A stretch of DNA of 64,000 nt from Promicromonospora sp. AC04 (GCF_003058225.1 NZ_QBUG01000001.1:682001-746000), one strand, 5' to 3'. Positions 42,786 through 50,725 are shown, numbered from the stretch's first letter. Made by a program: numbers and translations. Notes: a model not told the origin generated them from the letters alone.

Positions 42786-43139
42786 TCAGCCCTCGTCCGC
42801 TGCGTCTGCCCGGCCGTCGGTCTCCGTGCCGACCACGACGAAGCTCTCGTCGAGCTGGACGTCGACCTGGGTGCCGTCGTCGAGGGTGACCTCGACCTCG
42901 TACTTGCTCTCTTCGTCGTCGACCTCGGTCTCGGTAACGGTGCCGCCGCCGGTCTCGGCCAGAGCTGCCGCGGCGGCCCGGTCGAGGTCGTCGGCCGGGA
43001 TGGCCCGCTCGGTCTCTGCCGGGTCGTCACGCTCGTCGCCTCCTGTTGCGGCGAACGCCACGCCGGTGATCGCGCCGGTGGCCAGTGCGGCGCCGCCGAT
43101 CGCGGCGGCGATCTTCCTGGGGTGTCGTTGAGTGCTCAT
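42786..43139 (-). CDS. PepSY-domain exported protein
   Basis: 117 residues. The signal peptide is MSTQRHPRKIAAAIGGAALATGAITGVAFA. The mature part has one PepSY-like segment: LDRAAAAALAETGGGTVTETEVDDEESKYEVEVTLDDGTQVDVQLDESFVVVG. PepSY proteins modulate proteases or signalling outside the cell. It starts 71 nt from the divergent response-regulator gene, a common arrangement for two-component systems that control PepSY genes. Confidence 0.8.
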   Translation of the reverse strand: MSTQRHPRKIAAAIGGAALATGAITGVAFAATGGDERDDPAETERAIPADDLDRAAAAALAETGGGTVTETEVDDEESKYEVEVTLDDGTQVDVQLDESFVVVGTETDGRADAADEG

Positions 43140-43210
43140 GGTGTCGACGGTAGGCCGCGCGCAGGGCGCCGGCGGGAGTTCTCATCGCCTCCTCATCCCG
43201 CGTCCGTAGC

Positions 43211-43969
43211 ATGAGGAGGGTGCGAGCGCTGCTGGTCGAGGACGAGGCGAAGCTGGCCCGGCTGGTCGCGCGGGGCCTGACGGAGCACGGCCATGTCGCC
43301 GACGTCGTCGGCTCCGGCGAGGAGGCCTTGGCCGTGGCGGCCGACGGCGCGTACGACGTGGTGCTCCTGGACGTGCGGCTGCCCGGCATGGACGGGTTCG
43401 AGACCTGTCGCCGGCTGCGCGCGGCGCGGGTGTGGACCCCGGTCGTCATGCTGACCGCGCGCACAGCGGTGGTCGATCGGATCGCGGGGCTGGACGCGGG
43501 CGCCGACGACTACCTGGCCAAGCCGTTCGCCTTCGACGAGCTGCTCGCCCGGATGCGCGCCGTCGCCCGTCGAGGCGAGGTCCCCCGCCCGACCGTGCTC
43601 ACGGTCGGGGACCTGAGGCTGGACCCCGCGTCAAGGCGGGTCTGGCGCGCGCATCGGGAGGTCACGCTGTCGGCGCGCGAGTTCGCGCTGCTGGAGGCGT
43701 TCATGCGGCGCCCCGGACGCGCCCTGACCCGCGACGAGCTGCTGGAGCACGCCTGGGGCTGGGACAGCGACGTGGCGTCGAACGTGGTCGACGTGTACGT
43801 CCGCTACCTCCGGGAGAAGGTCGACCGGCCCTACCACGAGCGCTCTATCGAGACGGTCCGCGGGGTCGGGTACCGCATCACCGCCGGCCACGCGGACGGC
43901 CACACGGACGACGGCGCGAACGACCACGCGGCCGGCCGGGCCCAGGCTGCGGCGGACGGCGATGGCTGA
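43211..43969 (+). CDS. OmpR-family response regulator
   Basis: 252 residues. The receiver has VEDE acidic residues, D54 (LLDVRLPGMDG), Thr in MLTAR and Lys in LAKPFAFDELLAR. The C-terminal OmpR winged helix is LTVGDLRLDPASRRVWRAHREVTLSAREFALLEAFMRRPGRALTRDELLEHAWGW. The tail is His/Asp-rich (GHADGHTDDGANDHAAG). ATG 43211 is used; a GTG 9 nt on is an alternative. It overlaps the kinase start by 8 nt. Its probable target is the divergent PepSY/lipoprotein operon. Confidence 0.9.
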   Translation: MRRVRALLVEDEAKLARLVARGLTEHGHVADVVGSGEEALAVAADGAYDVVLLDVRLPGMDGFETCRRLRAARVWTPVVMLTARTAVVDRIAGLDAGADDYLAKPFAFDELLARMRAVARRGEVPRPTVLTVGDLRLDPASRRVWRAHREVTLSAREFALLEAFMRRPGRALTRDELLEHAWGWDSDVASNVVDVYVRYLREKVDRPYHERSIETVRGVGYRITAGHADGHTDDGANDHAAGRAQAAADGDG

Positions 43970-45347
43970 CCGGCTCCCGCCCTGGGCACGGCTCGTGCGC
44001 CCCGCCGTCTGGCCCCTGCGCGTGCGGGTGGCGGCGGCGTTCCTCCTGGCCGCGGCGCTGGCCCTGACGCTCCTGGGCGTGTTCGTCCAGGTCCGCGTGG
44101 CCGAGGCGCTGGAGCAGCGGACCCACGACCTGCTCGAGGCGGAGGCGGAAGGGCTCGCCGCGGCGCCCCCGGCCGAGCGCATGGCGCGCGTGGAGGTCAT
44201 GACGGGCGACGTCCATGCCCAGCTCCTCGACGAGGACGGTCGGCCGACGGCGGCGTCGCCCCTGGTCGCAGGCTTGCTGGTATCAGCCGCCGACCTCGCG
44301 GCGCTCCCGCCGCGCGGGTCCTGGTCCGCCGAAAGGGTCGTCCCCGTCCTCGACGACGACGCGGCCGCCACCGGCGACCGACGGGTGGAGCACGAGGCGG
44401 TGACGCTGCTGGTGACCCACGCCGACCAGCAGCTCGTCGCCGTGGCCACCTCGCGCGAGGACACCGACGAGGCGCTGGACGCCGTGCGCGGGCAGCTCGT
44501 GACCGGCGTGCCGCTGGCTCTCGTGGTGGCCGGAGCCCTGGGCTACCTCGTGGCCGGGGCCGGGCTCCGGCCGATCGAGCGGGTCCGGGAACGCGCCGCA
44601 CGCATCTCCGACCGCAGCTCGGGCGAGCGCTTGCCCGTACCACCCGCCCGCGACGAGCTGCGCCGTCTCGTGGTGACCCTGAACGCGATGCTCGACCGGC
44701 TCGACGACGGTCTGCGCCGGCAACGCCGCTTCGTCGCCGAGGCCAGCCACGAGCTACGCACTCCCCTGGCCCTCCTCCGCACCGAGGTCGACCTGGCCCT
44801 GGCGCGCCCGCGCTCGCCCGAGGAGCTGTCGACGGCGCTCCGCTCGATCGGCCAGGAGACCACGCGCCTGACGCTGCTGGCGGAAAGCCTGCTCACGCTC
44901 GCCGCGGCCGACGAGGGCCGGCTGGCCCTGGTCCGCGAACCCGTCGACCTGCGCGACCTGGCCCGGGACGTCGCCGACCGCTTCTCGGCCTCGGCGCCCG
45001 CACCGATCCGAACGACCACGGGCACCGCCGTCGTCGTGCACGCGGACCGGAACCGGCTCGACCAGGCCGTGTCCAACCTGGTCGACAACGCCCTGCGGCA
45101 CGGTGCCCCACCGGTCGAGATCGACGTGCGCCGCGACGGCAGCCACGCGCGGCTGACCGTCACCGACCACGGCGAGGGCTTCACCGTCGATGACCCGTTC
45201 GACCGCTTCGTGAGCTCCCACGCGTCCGCTGGGCTCGGCCTGGCCATCGTCATGGAGATCGTCGCGGCACACGGCGGAACCACCCGCATCGTCCGCGGGA
45301 ACGGGACCACGTCCGTCGTCGTCGAGCTCTTGATCGAGGACGGGTGA
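43962..45347 (+). CDS. Sensor histidine kinase, partner of the OmpR regulator
   Basis: 461 residues. TM1 (VRVAAAFLLAAALALTLLGVFV) and TM2 (VPLALVVAGALGYLVAGAGL) flank an extracytoplasmic sensor of about 120 residues. It then has HAMP, the HisKA box ASHELRTPLALLRTEVDLA with His263, the N-box QAVSNLVDNALRHGA, the D-box TVTDHGEGF and the G-box SAGLGLAIVMEIVAAHGG. It is transcribed with the OmpR gene, and its stop lies 135 nt before the second NlpC/P60 gene. Confidence 0.9.
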   Translation: MADRLPPWARLVRPAVWPLRVRVAAAFLLAAALALTLLGVFVQVRVAEALEQRTHDLLEAEAEGLAAAPPAERMARVEVMTGDVHAQLLDEDGRPTAASPLVAGLLVSAADLAALPPRGSWSAERVVPVLDDDAAATGDRRVEHEAVTLLVTHADQQLVAVATSREDTDEALDAVRGQLVTGVPLALVVAGALGYLVAGAGLRPIERVRERAARISDRSSGERLPVPPARDELRRLVVTLNAMLDRLDDGLRRQRRFVAEASHELRTPLALLRTEVDLALARPRSPEELSTALRSIGQETTRLTLLAESLLTLAAADEGRLALVREPVDLRDLARDVADRFSASAPAPIRTTTGTAVVVHADRNRLDQAVSNLVDNALRHGAPPVEIDVRRDGSHARLTVTDHGEGFTVDDPFDRFVSSHASAGLGLAIVMEIVAAHGGTTRIVRGNGTTSVVVELLIEDG

Positions 45348-45410
45348 GACCCGCCGGCGCAGACCGTGCTCCAGGTGCGCCTAGCCCGGGGGGGTCCCGG
45401 TGAGTGGTTT

Positions 45411-45482
45411 GCTCCGCTAGTGTTGGGCCAGCCGCAAGCCTGACATTTCGCTTTCGCCCGATCTGAAAGGTCCCCAGCCTTC
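45411..45482 (+). repeat. Duplicated and rearranged leader of the second NlpC/P60 gene
   Basis: 45411-45459 matches the sequence around the start of the 40453 gene (from 40430: GCTCCGCTAGTGTTGG, then AGCCTGACA..TCGC.TTC.CCCG). It is joined at about 45460 to a match of the first paralogue's leader (GATCTGAAAGGTCCCCAGCCTTCATGGATCC against 40972 on). The intervening gene and the structured leader are missing, and the ATG of the small gene is lost. Confidence 0.75.
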
Positions 45483-46253
45483 ATGGATCCCAGCTTCAAC
45501 CCCACCACAACCCCGCGTGGACGTGGCCGCCACCGGGCAGCGCACCGCCCCGTCCTGGCCGAGGTCGCCCGTGCCGCCACCGAGCAGGCCGGCGCGATGG
45601 CCGGTCGCGGCGCAGTGGTCGCGGCAGCAGGTTCCGGCGTCCTGCTGTCCCTGATCGCGCCGCCCGCCCAGGCTGCACCCGCCACGGAGATCAGCACGTC
45701 GCTGGGCGGCAGCCCCGTCAAGGGCGCACTCAACTCGGCCGACCTGAACGCCCTGACCGCGCAGGCCCGGGAGTCGGTCGCCGCCGCGCCCATGGTGTCC
45801 GTCGCCACGGACGCGGAGCTGAAGGTCGAGACGTCGACCGTCTCCGTCGTCTCCGCCGCCGAGAACGAGGAGTACCAGGCGGAGCGTGCCGCCGAGGCCG
45901 CTGCGGAAGCAGCCGCGGAACGAGGTGCGTCGGTGGTGTCGATCGCCATGCGGTACCTCGGCGTGCCGTACGTCTGGGGCGGCACGACCCCGTCCGGTTT
46001 CGACTGCTCCGGGTTCACGTCGTACGTCTACGCCCAGGTCGGGATCGACCTGCCGCGCACCTCGTCCGCGCAGCGCTATGCCGGGACCGTGGTGCCCTGG
46101 TCCGAGGCACAGCCGGGCGACATGATCTGGACTCCCGGGCACATCGCGATCTACGCCGGCGACGGCATGCAGATCGAGGCCCCGGTCCCGGGCAAGAGCG
46201 TCCGGTACACGAGCATCTGGCAGTCCGGCCCGACGTTCATCCGCGTCGGCTGA
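45483..46253 (+). CDS. Secreted NlpC/P60 cell-wall peptidase (second paralogue)
   Basis: 256 residues, closely related to the protein at 40995 from the start (MDPSFNPTTTPRGRGRHRA) through the signal peptide, the SLGGSPVKGALNSADLNAL linker and the NlpC/P60 domain. Cys175 (FDCSGFTSYVY) and TPGHIAIYAGDG match. The Glu/Ala-rich linker is about 17 residues shorter. It is secreted and cleaves peptidoglycan peptides by family. The leader carries AAAGG about 14 nt upstream and differs from the first copy by the deletion described. Confidence 0.88.
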   Translation: MDPSFNPTTTPRGRGRHRAAHRPVLAEVARAATEQAGAMAGRGAVVAAAGSGVLLSLIAPPAQAAPATEISTSLGGSPVKGALNSADLNALTAQARESVAAAPMVSVATDAELKVETSTVSVVSAAENEEYQAERAAEAAAEAAAERGASVVSIAMRYLGVPYVWGGTTPSGFDCSGFTSYVYAQVGIDLPRTSSAQRYAGTVVPWSEAQPGDMIWTPGHIAIYAGDGMQIEAPVPGKSVRYTSIWQSGPTFIRVG

Positions 46254-46298
46254 GCCACCGCCAGTCCCGGGGTAGACAAGGCACGACACCCGTCCCGA

Positions 46299-46332
46299 CA
46301 CGAGGGCCGCACCCAATGGTGCGGCCCTCGTG
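46299..46332 (+). terminator. Terminator after the second NlpC/P60 gene
   Basis: Perfect 15-bp arms 46299-46313 and 46318-46332 with a CAAT loop, 45 nt past the stop. Confidence 0.75.
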
Positions 46333-46612
46333 CTGTCCCGAACCGAGAGGTGACGGGGGACGCCGTCTGCCCGCCGGCGCGAAAATTCGCCCGCGCTCAT
46401 GGAAACTGACGTCTGGCGGCACCCAGGCCCACGGATGGCGAGGCCCACGGGGGGAGCCGTTCTCATGCATAGGAAAGAACCAGCCAATTCCCCAGGCTGC
46501 CCCAGGGATGCGCGCTGGACTAGGACCTACGTGGTTGACCCGGACATACAGACCGTTCCGGGCCGAACCGGAAGCTGGGACACGGCAAACACAACGTAAG
46601 GACACCACGACG
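46333..46612 (+). other. 280-nt intergenic leader before the DUF3500 gene
   Basis: No convincing gene. The stretch from about 46440 to 46600 is noticeably richer in A and T than its surroundings (for example GCATAGGAAAGAACCAGCCAA) and contains TTGACC (46526-46531). AAGGA lies about 11 nt before the ATG at 46613. It may be a promoter plus a long 5' leader. I recognise no riboswitch in it. Confidence 0.4.
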
Positions 46613-47806
46613 ATGAACCCGCAGCTCAACTTTCGAGGAGCAACGCCGCCTCGCCGCCTGTCGCCCCGGCGGACGACCCGCGCCTCGATCACCGTCGCAT
46701 CAGCCACAGCACTGGTCCTCGCGCTCGCGAGCTGTTCGAGCGCTGACGACGGCACCGCCACTTCCGAGTCGTCGACGTCGGCATCGGCATCAGCCTCGGC
46801 GTCGGCATCGGCCTCCTCGACGGAGGCGGCGTCGTCCGACAGCGTCGTCGCGCTCGCCGAGGCGTTCGCCGCGACGCTCTCCGACGACCAGCTCACCGAG
46901 CTGAACCAGGAGTACACGTTCGACAACGCCGCCAACTGGTCGAACCTGCCCAACGCGCTCGTCGCGGGCGGAGGGCCTGGCGGGGGCAGCGGCACCGGCC
47001 GGGTCGGCCTGCAGACCGACTCGCTCTCGGACGAGCAGTGGACGGCCCTCGAGGACCTGCTGGCGGCCGCCACCGGAACGGCCGAGAACGAAGGCTTCGA
47101 CGAGATCATGCAGCACCTCGCCGCCGACGACTACCTCGCCGACAACGGCGGGGGCGACGACTACGGCCGCGGGCAGTACTTCATCGCGTTCCTCGGCACC
47201 CCGTCCGACTCCGGCACGTGGGAGCTGCAGTTCGGCGGGCACCACCTCGCCGTCGCGAACACCTACACCGACGGTGCGCTCGCCGGCGCGACGCCGTCGT
47301 TCCGTGGCATCGAGCCGATGGACACCGTCGAGGTGGACGGCGAGACCGTGCAGCCCGAGCAGCAGGAGCGCGCGGCGTTCGCCGCCCTGCTCGCCGCCCT
47401 CGACAGCGACCAGCTCTCCACCGCGGAGCTCAGCTCCTCGTACGGCGACATCCTGCTCGGCCCCGGCGAGGACTGGGCGTTCCCCGAGACATCCGAGGGG
47501 CTCGTGGGCGCGGAGCTGAGCGACGAGCAGAAGGAGCTCGTGCTCGCCGCGATCAACACGTACGTGGGAGACATCGACGACGAGAACGCCGCGACGATCC
47601 TCGCCAAGTACGAGAGCGAGCTGGACGAGACCTACATCGCCTACTCGGGCGACACCGCCATGGAGTCGGCCGGCGACTACATCCGGATCGACGGGCCCTC
47701 GGTATGGATCGAGTTCTCGATGCAGAACGGCATAGTCCTCTCGGGCGCGCACCCGCACGCGGTGTGGCGCGACAAGGACGGCGACTACGGCGGGCTGACC
47801 TCCTGA
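46613..47806 (+). CDS. DUF3500-family lipoprotein
   Basis: 397 residues. A twin-Arg-containing start (PRRTTRASITVASATALVLALASC) ends in a lipobox with Cys41. A low-complexity (SA)n linker follows, encoded by a TCGGCATCGGC-type microsatellite at about 46780-46812. The rest matches DUF3500 (DNAANWSNLP, QFGGHHLAVANTYTDGALAGATPSFRGIEP, HDVW-like HPHAVWRDKDGDYG). The biochemical role of the family is unknown. One nt separates it from the HupE-like gene, so the two are coupled. Confidence 0.85.
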   Translation: MNPQLNFRGATPPRRLSPRRTTRASITVASATALVLALASCSSADDGTATSESSTSASASASASASASSTEAASSDSVVALAEAFAATLSDDQLTELNQEYTFDNAANWSNLPNALVAGGGPGGGSGTGRVGLQTDSLSDEQWTALEDLLAAATGTAENEGFDEIMQHLAADDYLADNGGGDDYGRGQYFIAFLGTPSDSGTWELQFGGHHLAVANTYTDGALAGATPSFRGIEPMDTVEVDGETVQPEQQERAAFAALLAALDSDQLSTAELSSSYGDILLGPGEDWAFPETSEGLVGAELSDEQKELVLAAINTYVGDIDDENAATILAKYESELDETYIAYSGDTAMESAGDYIRIDGPSVWIEFSMQNGIVLSGAHPHAVWRDKDGDYGGLTS

Positions 47807-47807
47807 C

Positions 47808-49181
47808 ATGCGCCGTCTCGCACTCGCCGCGCTCGCGATCCTCATCGCGGGCGCGGCGCCCCTGCTGGCCGCCGCGCCGGCGTCCGCGCACGTCGTACCC
47901 GCCACGACGATCGAGCTCGACGTGCACGAGGACGACATCACGGCTGCGGTCACGCTGCCGACCTCAGACCTGACGACCGCGAGCGGGATCAAGATCCCCG
48001 AGGGCGAGATCGACGAGTCGACCGCAGACGCGATCGCCGGCTACCTGGGCGACCACTTCCACGTCTCGTCGGACGACGACGCGTGGAACGTCACGATCGG
48101 CGACATCGCCTCGTCCGAGACCGAGCAGTGGGGCACGGGCCTCTTCCCCTCGGTCACCGCGACCGCGACGCTCACCGCTGCTGACCCCGACCAGCTGCGC
48201 AGCTTCGTCCTCGACTACGACGCGATCATCCATCAGGTGGTCACCGCCGACATCTTCGTCATCCTGCACAGCGACTGGGCGGCGGGAGAGGTCGAGTCGG
48301 CACGCGATCTCGGCACGATCACCCTCGACACCGCCAGCGGCGAGGTATCGCCCCTGCGAGTCGATCTCGACGACGGCGGCCTCTGGCAGGGCTTCGCGGG
48401 AATGCTGACGCTCGGTGTCTCGCACATCGCCGAGGGAACCGACCACCAGCTGTTCCTCCTCACGCTTCTCCTCCCCGCCCCGCTCCTGGCCGTCGGACGC
48501 CGCTTGCGGGACGTCGCGCCGACCGGACGGGCCGTGCGCCGCATCACGGCCATCACCGTCGCCTTCACGATCGGGCACTCCGTCACCCTCGCGCTCGGCA
48601 CGCTGGGCCTGCCCGTCCCCCAGCAGCCCGTCGAGGCGCTCATCGCCGTGAGCATCCTCATCGCCGCCGCGCACGCCGTCCGCCCCCTGTTTCCCGGGCG
48701 CGAGCCGCTCGTGGCGGGTGTCTTCGGGCTCGTGCACGGGATGGCCTTCTCGACGACCCTCTCGTCTCTCGACCTGTCCGGCACGCAGCTCGGCCTGAGC
48801 CTGCTCGGCTTCAACCTCGGCATCGAGATCATGCAGCTCGTCGTGGTCCTGATAGTGCTTCCGCCGCTCGTGGTGCTCGCGCGGACCCGGGCCTACACGC
48901 CGTTGCGCATCACGGCGTCCGCGATCACCGCCGTCGCCGCGACGGGCTGGCTCCTCGACCGCATCGGGATCTCGAACCCGGTCGGCACCGCGGCCGACGC
49001 CCTCGGCGCGGCATCGCCCTGGATCGCCGTCGCGCTGTGGGTCGCGGCCATCGCCGCAAGCTTGCACGACGGGCGGGCCCAGCAGCTCGTAGGGCTGCGG
49101 CGTGAGCGGGTCGGCGTCGACCACGACGAGGGCGGCGACGTCGCCCGCGCTCATGGTGAACCGGCCGCACATGCCCGGTAG
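47808..49181 (+). CDS. HupE/UreJ-like membrane protein
   Basis: 457 residues. The signal peptide is MRRLALAALAILIAGAAPLLAAAPASA. The exported N-terminal domain is about 170 residues. The C-terminal membrane half has six or so TM helices with the HupE/UreJ_2 signature GVSHIAEGTDHQLFLLTLLLPAPL, TIGHSVTLALG and GLVHGMAFSTTLSSLDLSGTQL...FNLGIEIMQL. These families are associated with Ni/Co uptake, but evidence for this copy is only by homology. The last about 30 residues (VGLRRERVGVDHDEGG...) look unlike the family and run antisense into a gene relic. It is coupled to the DUF3500 gene. Confidence 0.8.
   Translation: MRRLALAALAILIAGAAPLLAAAPASAHVVPATTIELDVHEDDITAAVTLPTSDLTTASGIKIPEGEIDESTADAIAGYLGDHFHVSSDDDAWNVTIGDIASSETEQWGTGLFPSVTATATLTAADPDQLRSFVLDYDAIIHQVVTADIFVILHSDWAAGEVESARDLGTITLDTASGEVSPLRVDLDDGGLWQGFAGMLTLGVSHIAEGTDHQLFLLTLLLPAPLLAVGRRLRDVAPTGRAVRRITAITVAFTIGHSVTLALGTLGLPVPQQPVEALIAVSILIAAAHAVRPLFPGREPLVAGVFGLVHGMAFSTTLSSLDLSGTQLGLSLLGFNLGIEIMQLVVVLIVLPPLVVLARTRAYTPLRITASAITAVAATGWLLDRIGISNPVGTAADALGAASPWIAVALWVAAIAASLHDGRAQQLVGLRRERVGVDHDEGGDVARAHGEPAAHAR
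49113..49172 (-). pseudogene. Relic of a SRAP (YedK/HMCES-like) gene N-terminus
   Basis: On the minus strand from ATG 49172 the frame reads MCGRFTMSAGDVAALVVVDA. MCGRFT-x-S is the highly conserved start of SRAP proteins, whose Cys2 becomes the catalytic residue after Met removal. After about 20 residues similarity ends and there is no room for the remaining about 200-residue domain because the HupE-like gene occupies the opposite strand. It is probably a broken gene end, at moderate confidence because the match is short. Confidence 0.45.
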
Positions 49182-49234
49182 CGGCCGCGACTACCGTGGC
49201 CCCATCGATATCACCGAACTCTGAGCGGGGCACC

Positions 49235-49876
49235 ATGGCGAGACCACCGAGCCCGGACCGGCTGCGCAGGCACTGGGACCGGCAGTCGGCGGGCTACGAC
49301 CAGAAGATGGGTCGCGCCGAGCGGTTGTTCGGCGACACCCGGACCTGGGTGTGCCGGCAGGCCACGGGCCAGGTGCTGGAGGTCGCCGTCGGGACCGGTC
49401 TCAACCTCGGCCTGTATCCCGAACGGGTCGCCCTGACCGGGATGGACCTGAGCCCGGCCATGCTCGATCTGGCCCGCACGCGTGCGGCCGAGCTGGGGCG
49501 CGCGGTCGACCTGCGGATCGGCGACGCCCAGCGGCTCGAGTTCGACGACGCCTCGTTCGACACCGTGGTCTGCACCTTCGGGCTGTGCGCAGTGCCCGAC
49601 GACCGCGGCGCTGTCGACGAGATGGTGCGCGTCCTGCGGCCGGGCGGCCTGCTCCTGCTCGCCGACCACGTGGTCAGCACCTCGGCCTGGCTCCGGGCCC
49701 TCCAGGCCATGGTCGAGCTGTACAGCGTGCGGGTCGAGAACGAGCACTTCCGGCGTCGCCCGATCAAGCACGTCCAGGCCGCCGGGCTCGACATCGAGCG
49801 GCACGACCGGTTCGCGAAGGGGATCGTCGAGCGCCTCGCGGCCCGGAAGCCCCCCGGCCGGGCCGGGCGTCCGTGA
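49235..49876 (+). CDS. Class I SAM-dependent methyltransferase
   Basis: 213 residues from ATG 49235, with GCGGGG upstream. The SAM motif I is VLEVAVGTGLNLGLYP, the acidic motif is LTGMDLSPAMLDLAR, and motif IV-like FDTVVCTFGLCAVPDD and GGLLLLADHV follow, as in UbiE/Coq5-type methyltransferases. The substrate is unknown. The N-terminal HWDRQSAGYDQKMGRAERLF is typical of the ubiE-like group. It is a single gene between the SRAP relic and the SDR. Confidence 0.85.
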   Translation: MARPPSPDRLRRHWDRQSAGYDQKMGRAERLFGDTRTWVCRQATGQVLEVAVGTGLNLGLYPERVALTGMDLSPAMLDLARTRAAELGRAVDLRIGDAQRLEFDDASFDTVVCTFGLCAVPDDRGAVDEMVRVLRPGGLLLLADHVVSTSAWLRALQAMVELYSVRVENEHFRRRPIKHVQAAGLDIERHDRFAKGIVERLAARKPPGRAGRP

Positions 49877-49887
49877 CATCGGTCAGG

Positions 49888-49928
49888 TGCCTTGAGATCG
49901 GTCATTTGATCGACCGGATCTCAAGGCA
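49888..49928. terminator. Terminator between convergent methyltransferase and SDR genes
   Basis: The perfect 12-bp arms 49888-49899 and 49917-49928 (TGCCTTGAGATC/GATCTCAAGGCA) enclose a further GGTC/GACC pairing. It is 11 nt past the methyltransferase stop and 11 nt before the SDR stop, so it can serve both. Confidence 0.65.
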
Positions 49929-49939
49929 ACCGACCGAGG

Positions 49940-50686
49940 TCAGCGCGACTCGCGGGACGCCGTCGTCAGGCCTGCCATGGCGCGGTTCATCGCGGCGTTG
50001 AAGTCCTCCGGTGTCAGGGACAGCCACGTCTTGACGTCGCGGCTCCACCGGTCGGCGAGCACCTCGGCGGAGCCCGCCTCGACGCCGTCGAACACGGCGT
50101 CGGCCAGGTCCGACGGGGCGATCTTGAGGTCCGCGGGCCAGCCCGCTGCCATGTCGGTGTCGGCCAGACCGAGATGGACGGCCGTCACGAGGGTGCCCTG
50201 CCCGGCGAGCTCCAGGCGGACGCTGTTGGTCATGGCCCACCCGGCGCCCTTGGACAGGTGGTAGGCGTGGGCGCCGCTGCTCCCGAACCACGACATCGCG
50301 GAGAGGACGTTCACGATCGCGCCCCCGCCGTTCCTGGCGAGGGTCGGCGCGAGCTCCCGGATCAGCGCCAGGGGGCCGAGCGTGTTGGTCTCCAGCTCGA
50401 GCCGGACGGCGTCCAGGGAACCGGTCACGAGGTCGGTCCCCGTCGCGATCCCCGCGTTGTTCACGAGCAGCGAGACGTCGGGGGCCGCCGCGGCCGCGGC
50501 TCGGACGGATGCCGGGTCGGTGACGTCGAGGGCCAGCACCTCGACGCCGGGCAGGTCGACGGTCTCCGGCCGCCGGGCCGTGGCGTAGACCTTGCGGGCG
50601 CCGCGTTCGAGGAGCCGCTGGGCGAAGGCGCGGCCCAGGCCGCGGTTGGCTCCGGTGACGAGGGCGACGGAGTTGTTGATGTCCAT
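49940..50686 (-). CDS. Short-chain dehydrogenase/reductase
   Basis: 248 residues. The Rossmann motif is VALVTGANRGLGRAFA, the NNAG motif is LVNNAGIATG, and the catalytic Ser in NVLSAMSWFG is followed by YHLSK. Together these make the classical SDR triad. The substrate is unknown. The start ATG is 7 nt after the putative -10 on the minus strand, so the mRNA is probably leaderless. It is divergent from a MerR regulator with a palindrome in the promoter spacer, so likely MerR-activated. Confidence 0.88.
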   Translation of the reverse strand: MDINNSVALVTGANRGLGRAFAQRLLERGARKVYATARRPETVDLPGVEVLALDVTDPASVRAAAAAAPDVSLLVNNAGIATGTDLVTGSLDAVRLELETNTLGPLALIRELAPTLARNGGGAIVNVLSAMSWFGSSGAHAYHLSKGAGWAMTNSVRLELAGQGTLVTAVHLGLADTDMAAGWPADLKIAPSDLADAVFDGVEAGSAEVLADRWSRDVKTWLSLTPEDFNAAMNRAMAGLTTASRESR

Positions 50687-50693
50687 GCCGGGT

Positions 50694-50725
50694 ACGCTAA
50701 AACCTGACGTTGACGTCAGAGGCAA
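50694..50725 (-). promoter_or_regulatory. MerR-type promoter/operator for the SDR gene
   Basis: On the minus strand, TTGCCT (50720-50725) and TAGCGT (50694-50699) are separated by a 20-bp spacer containing the perfect palindrome CTGACGT-TG-ACGTCAG (50704-50719 on plus). The -10 is 7 nt from the SDR ATG. It has the same geometry as the promoter at 5304-5341. Confidence 0.7.

Noticed and set aside
46399-46599. Possible 66-codon gene in the leader of the DUF3500 gene
   Set aside because: No SD before the ATG, no recognisable domain, and composition unlike a coding region; kept as a non-coding leader.
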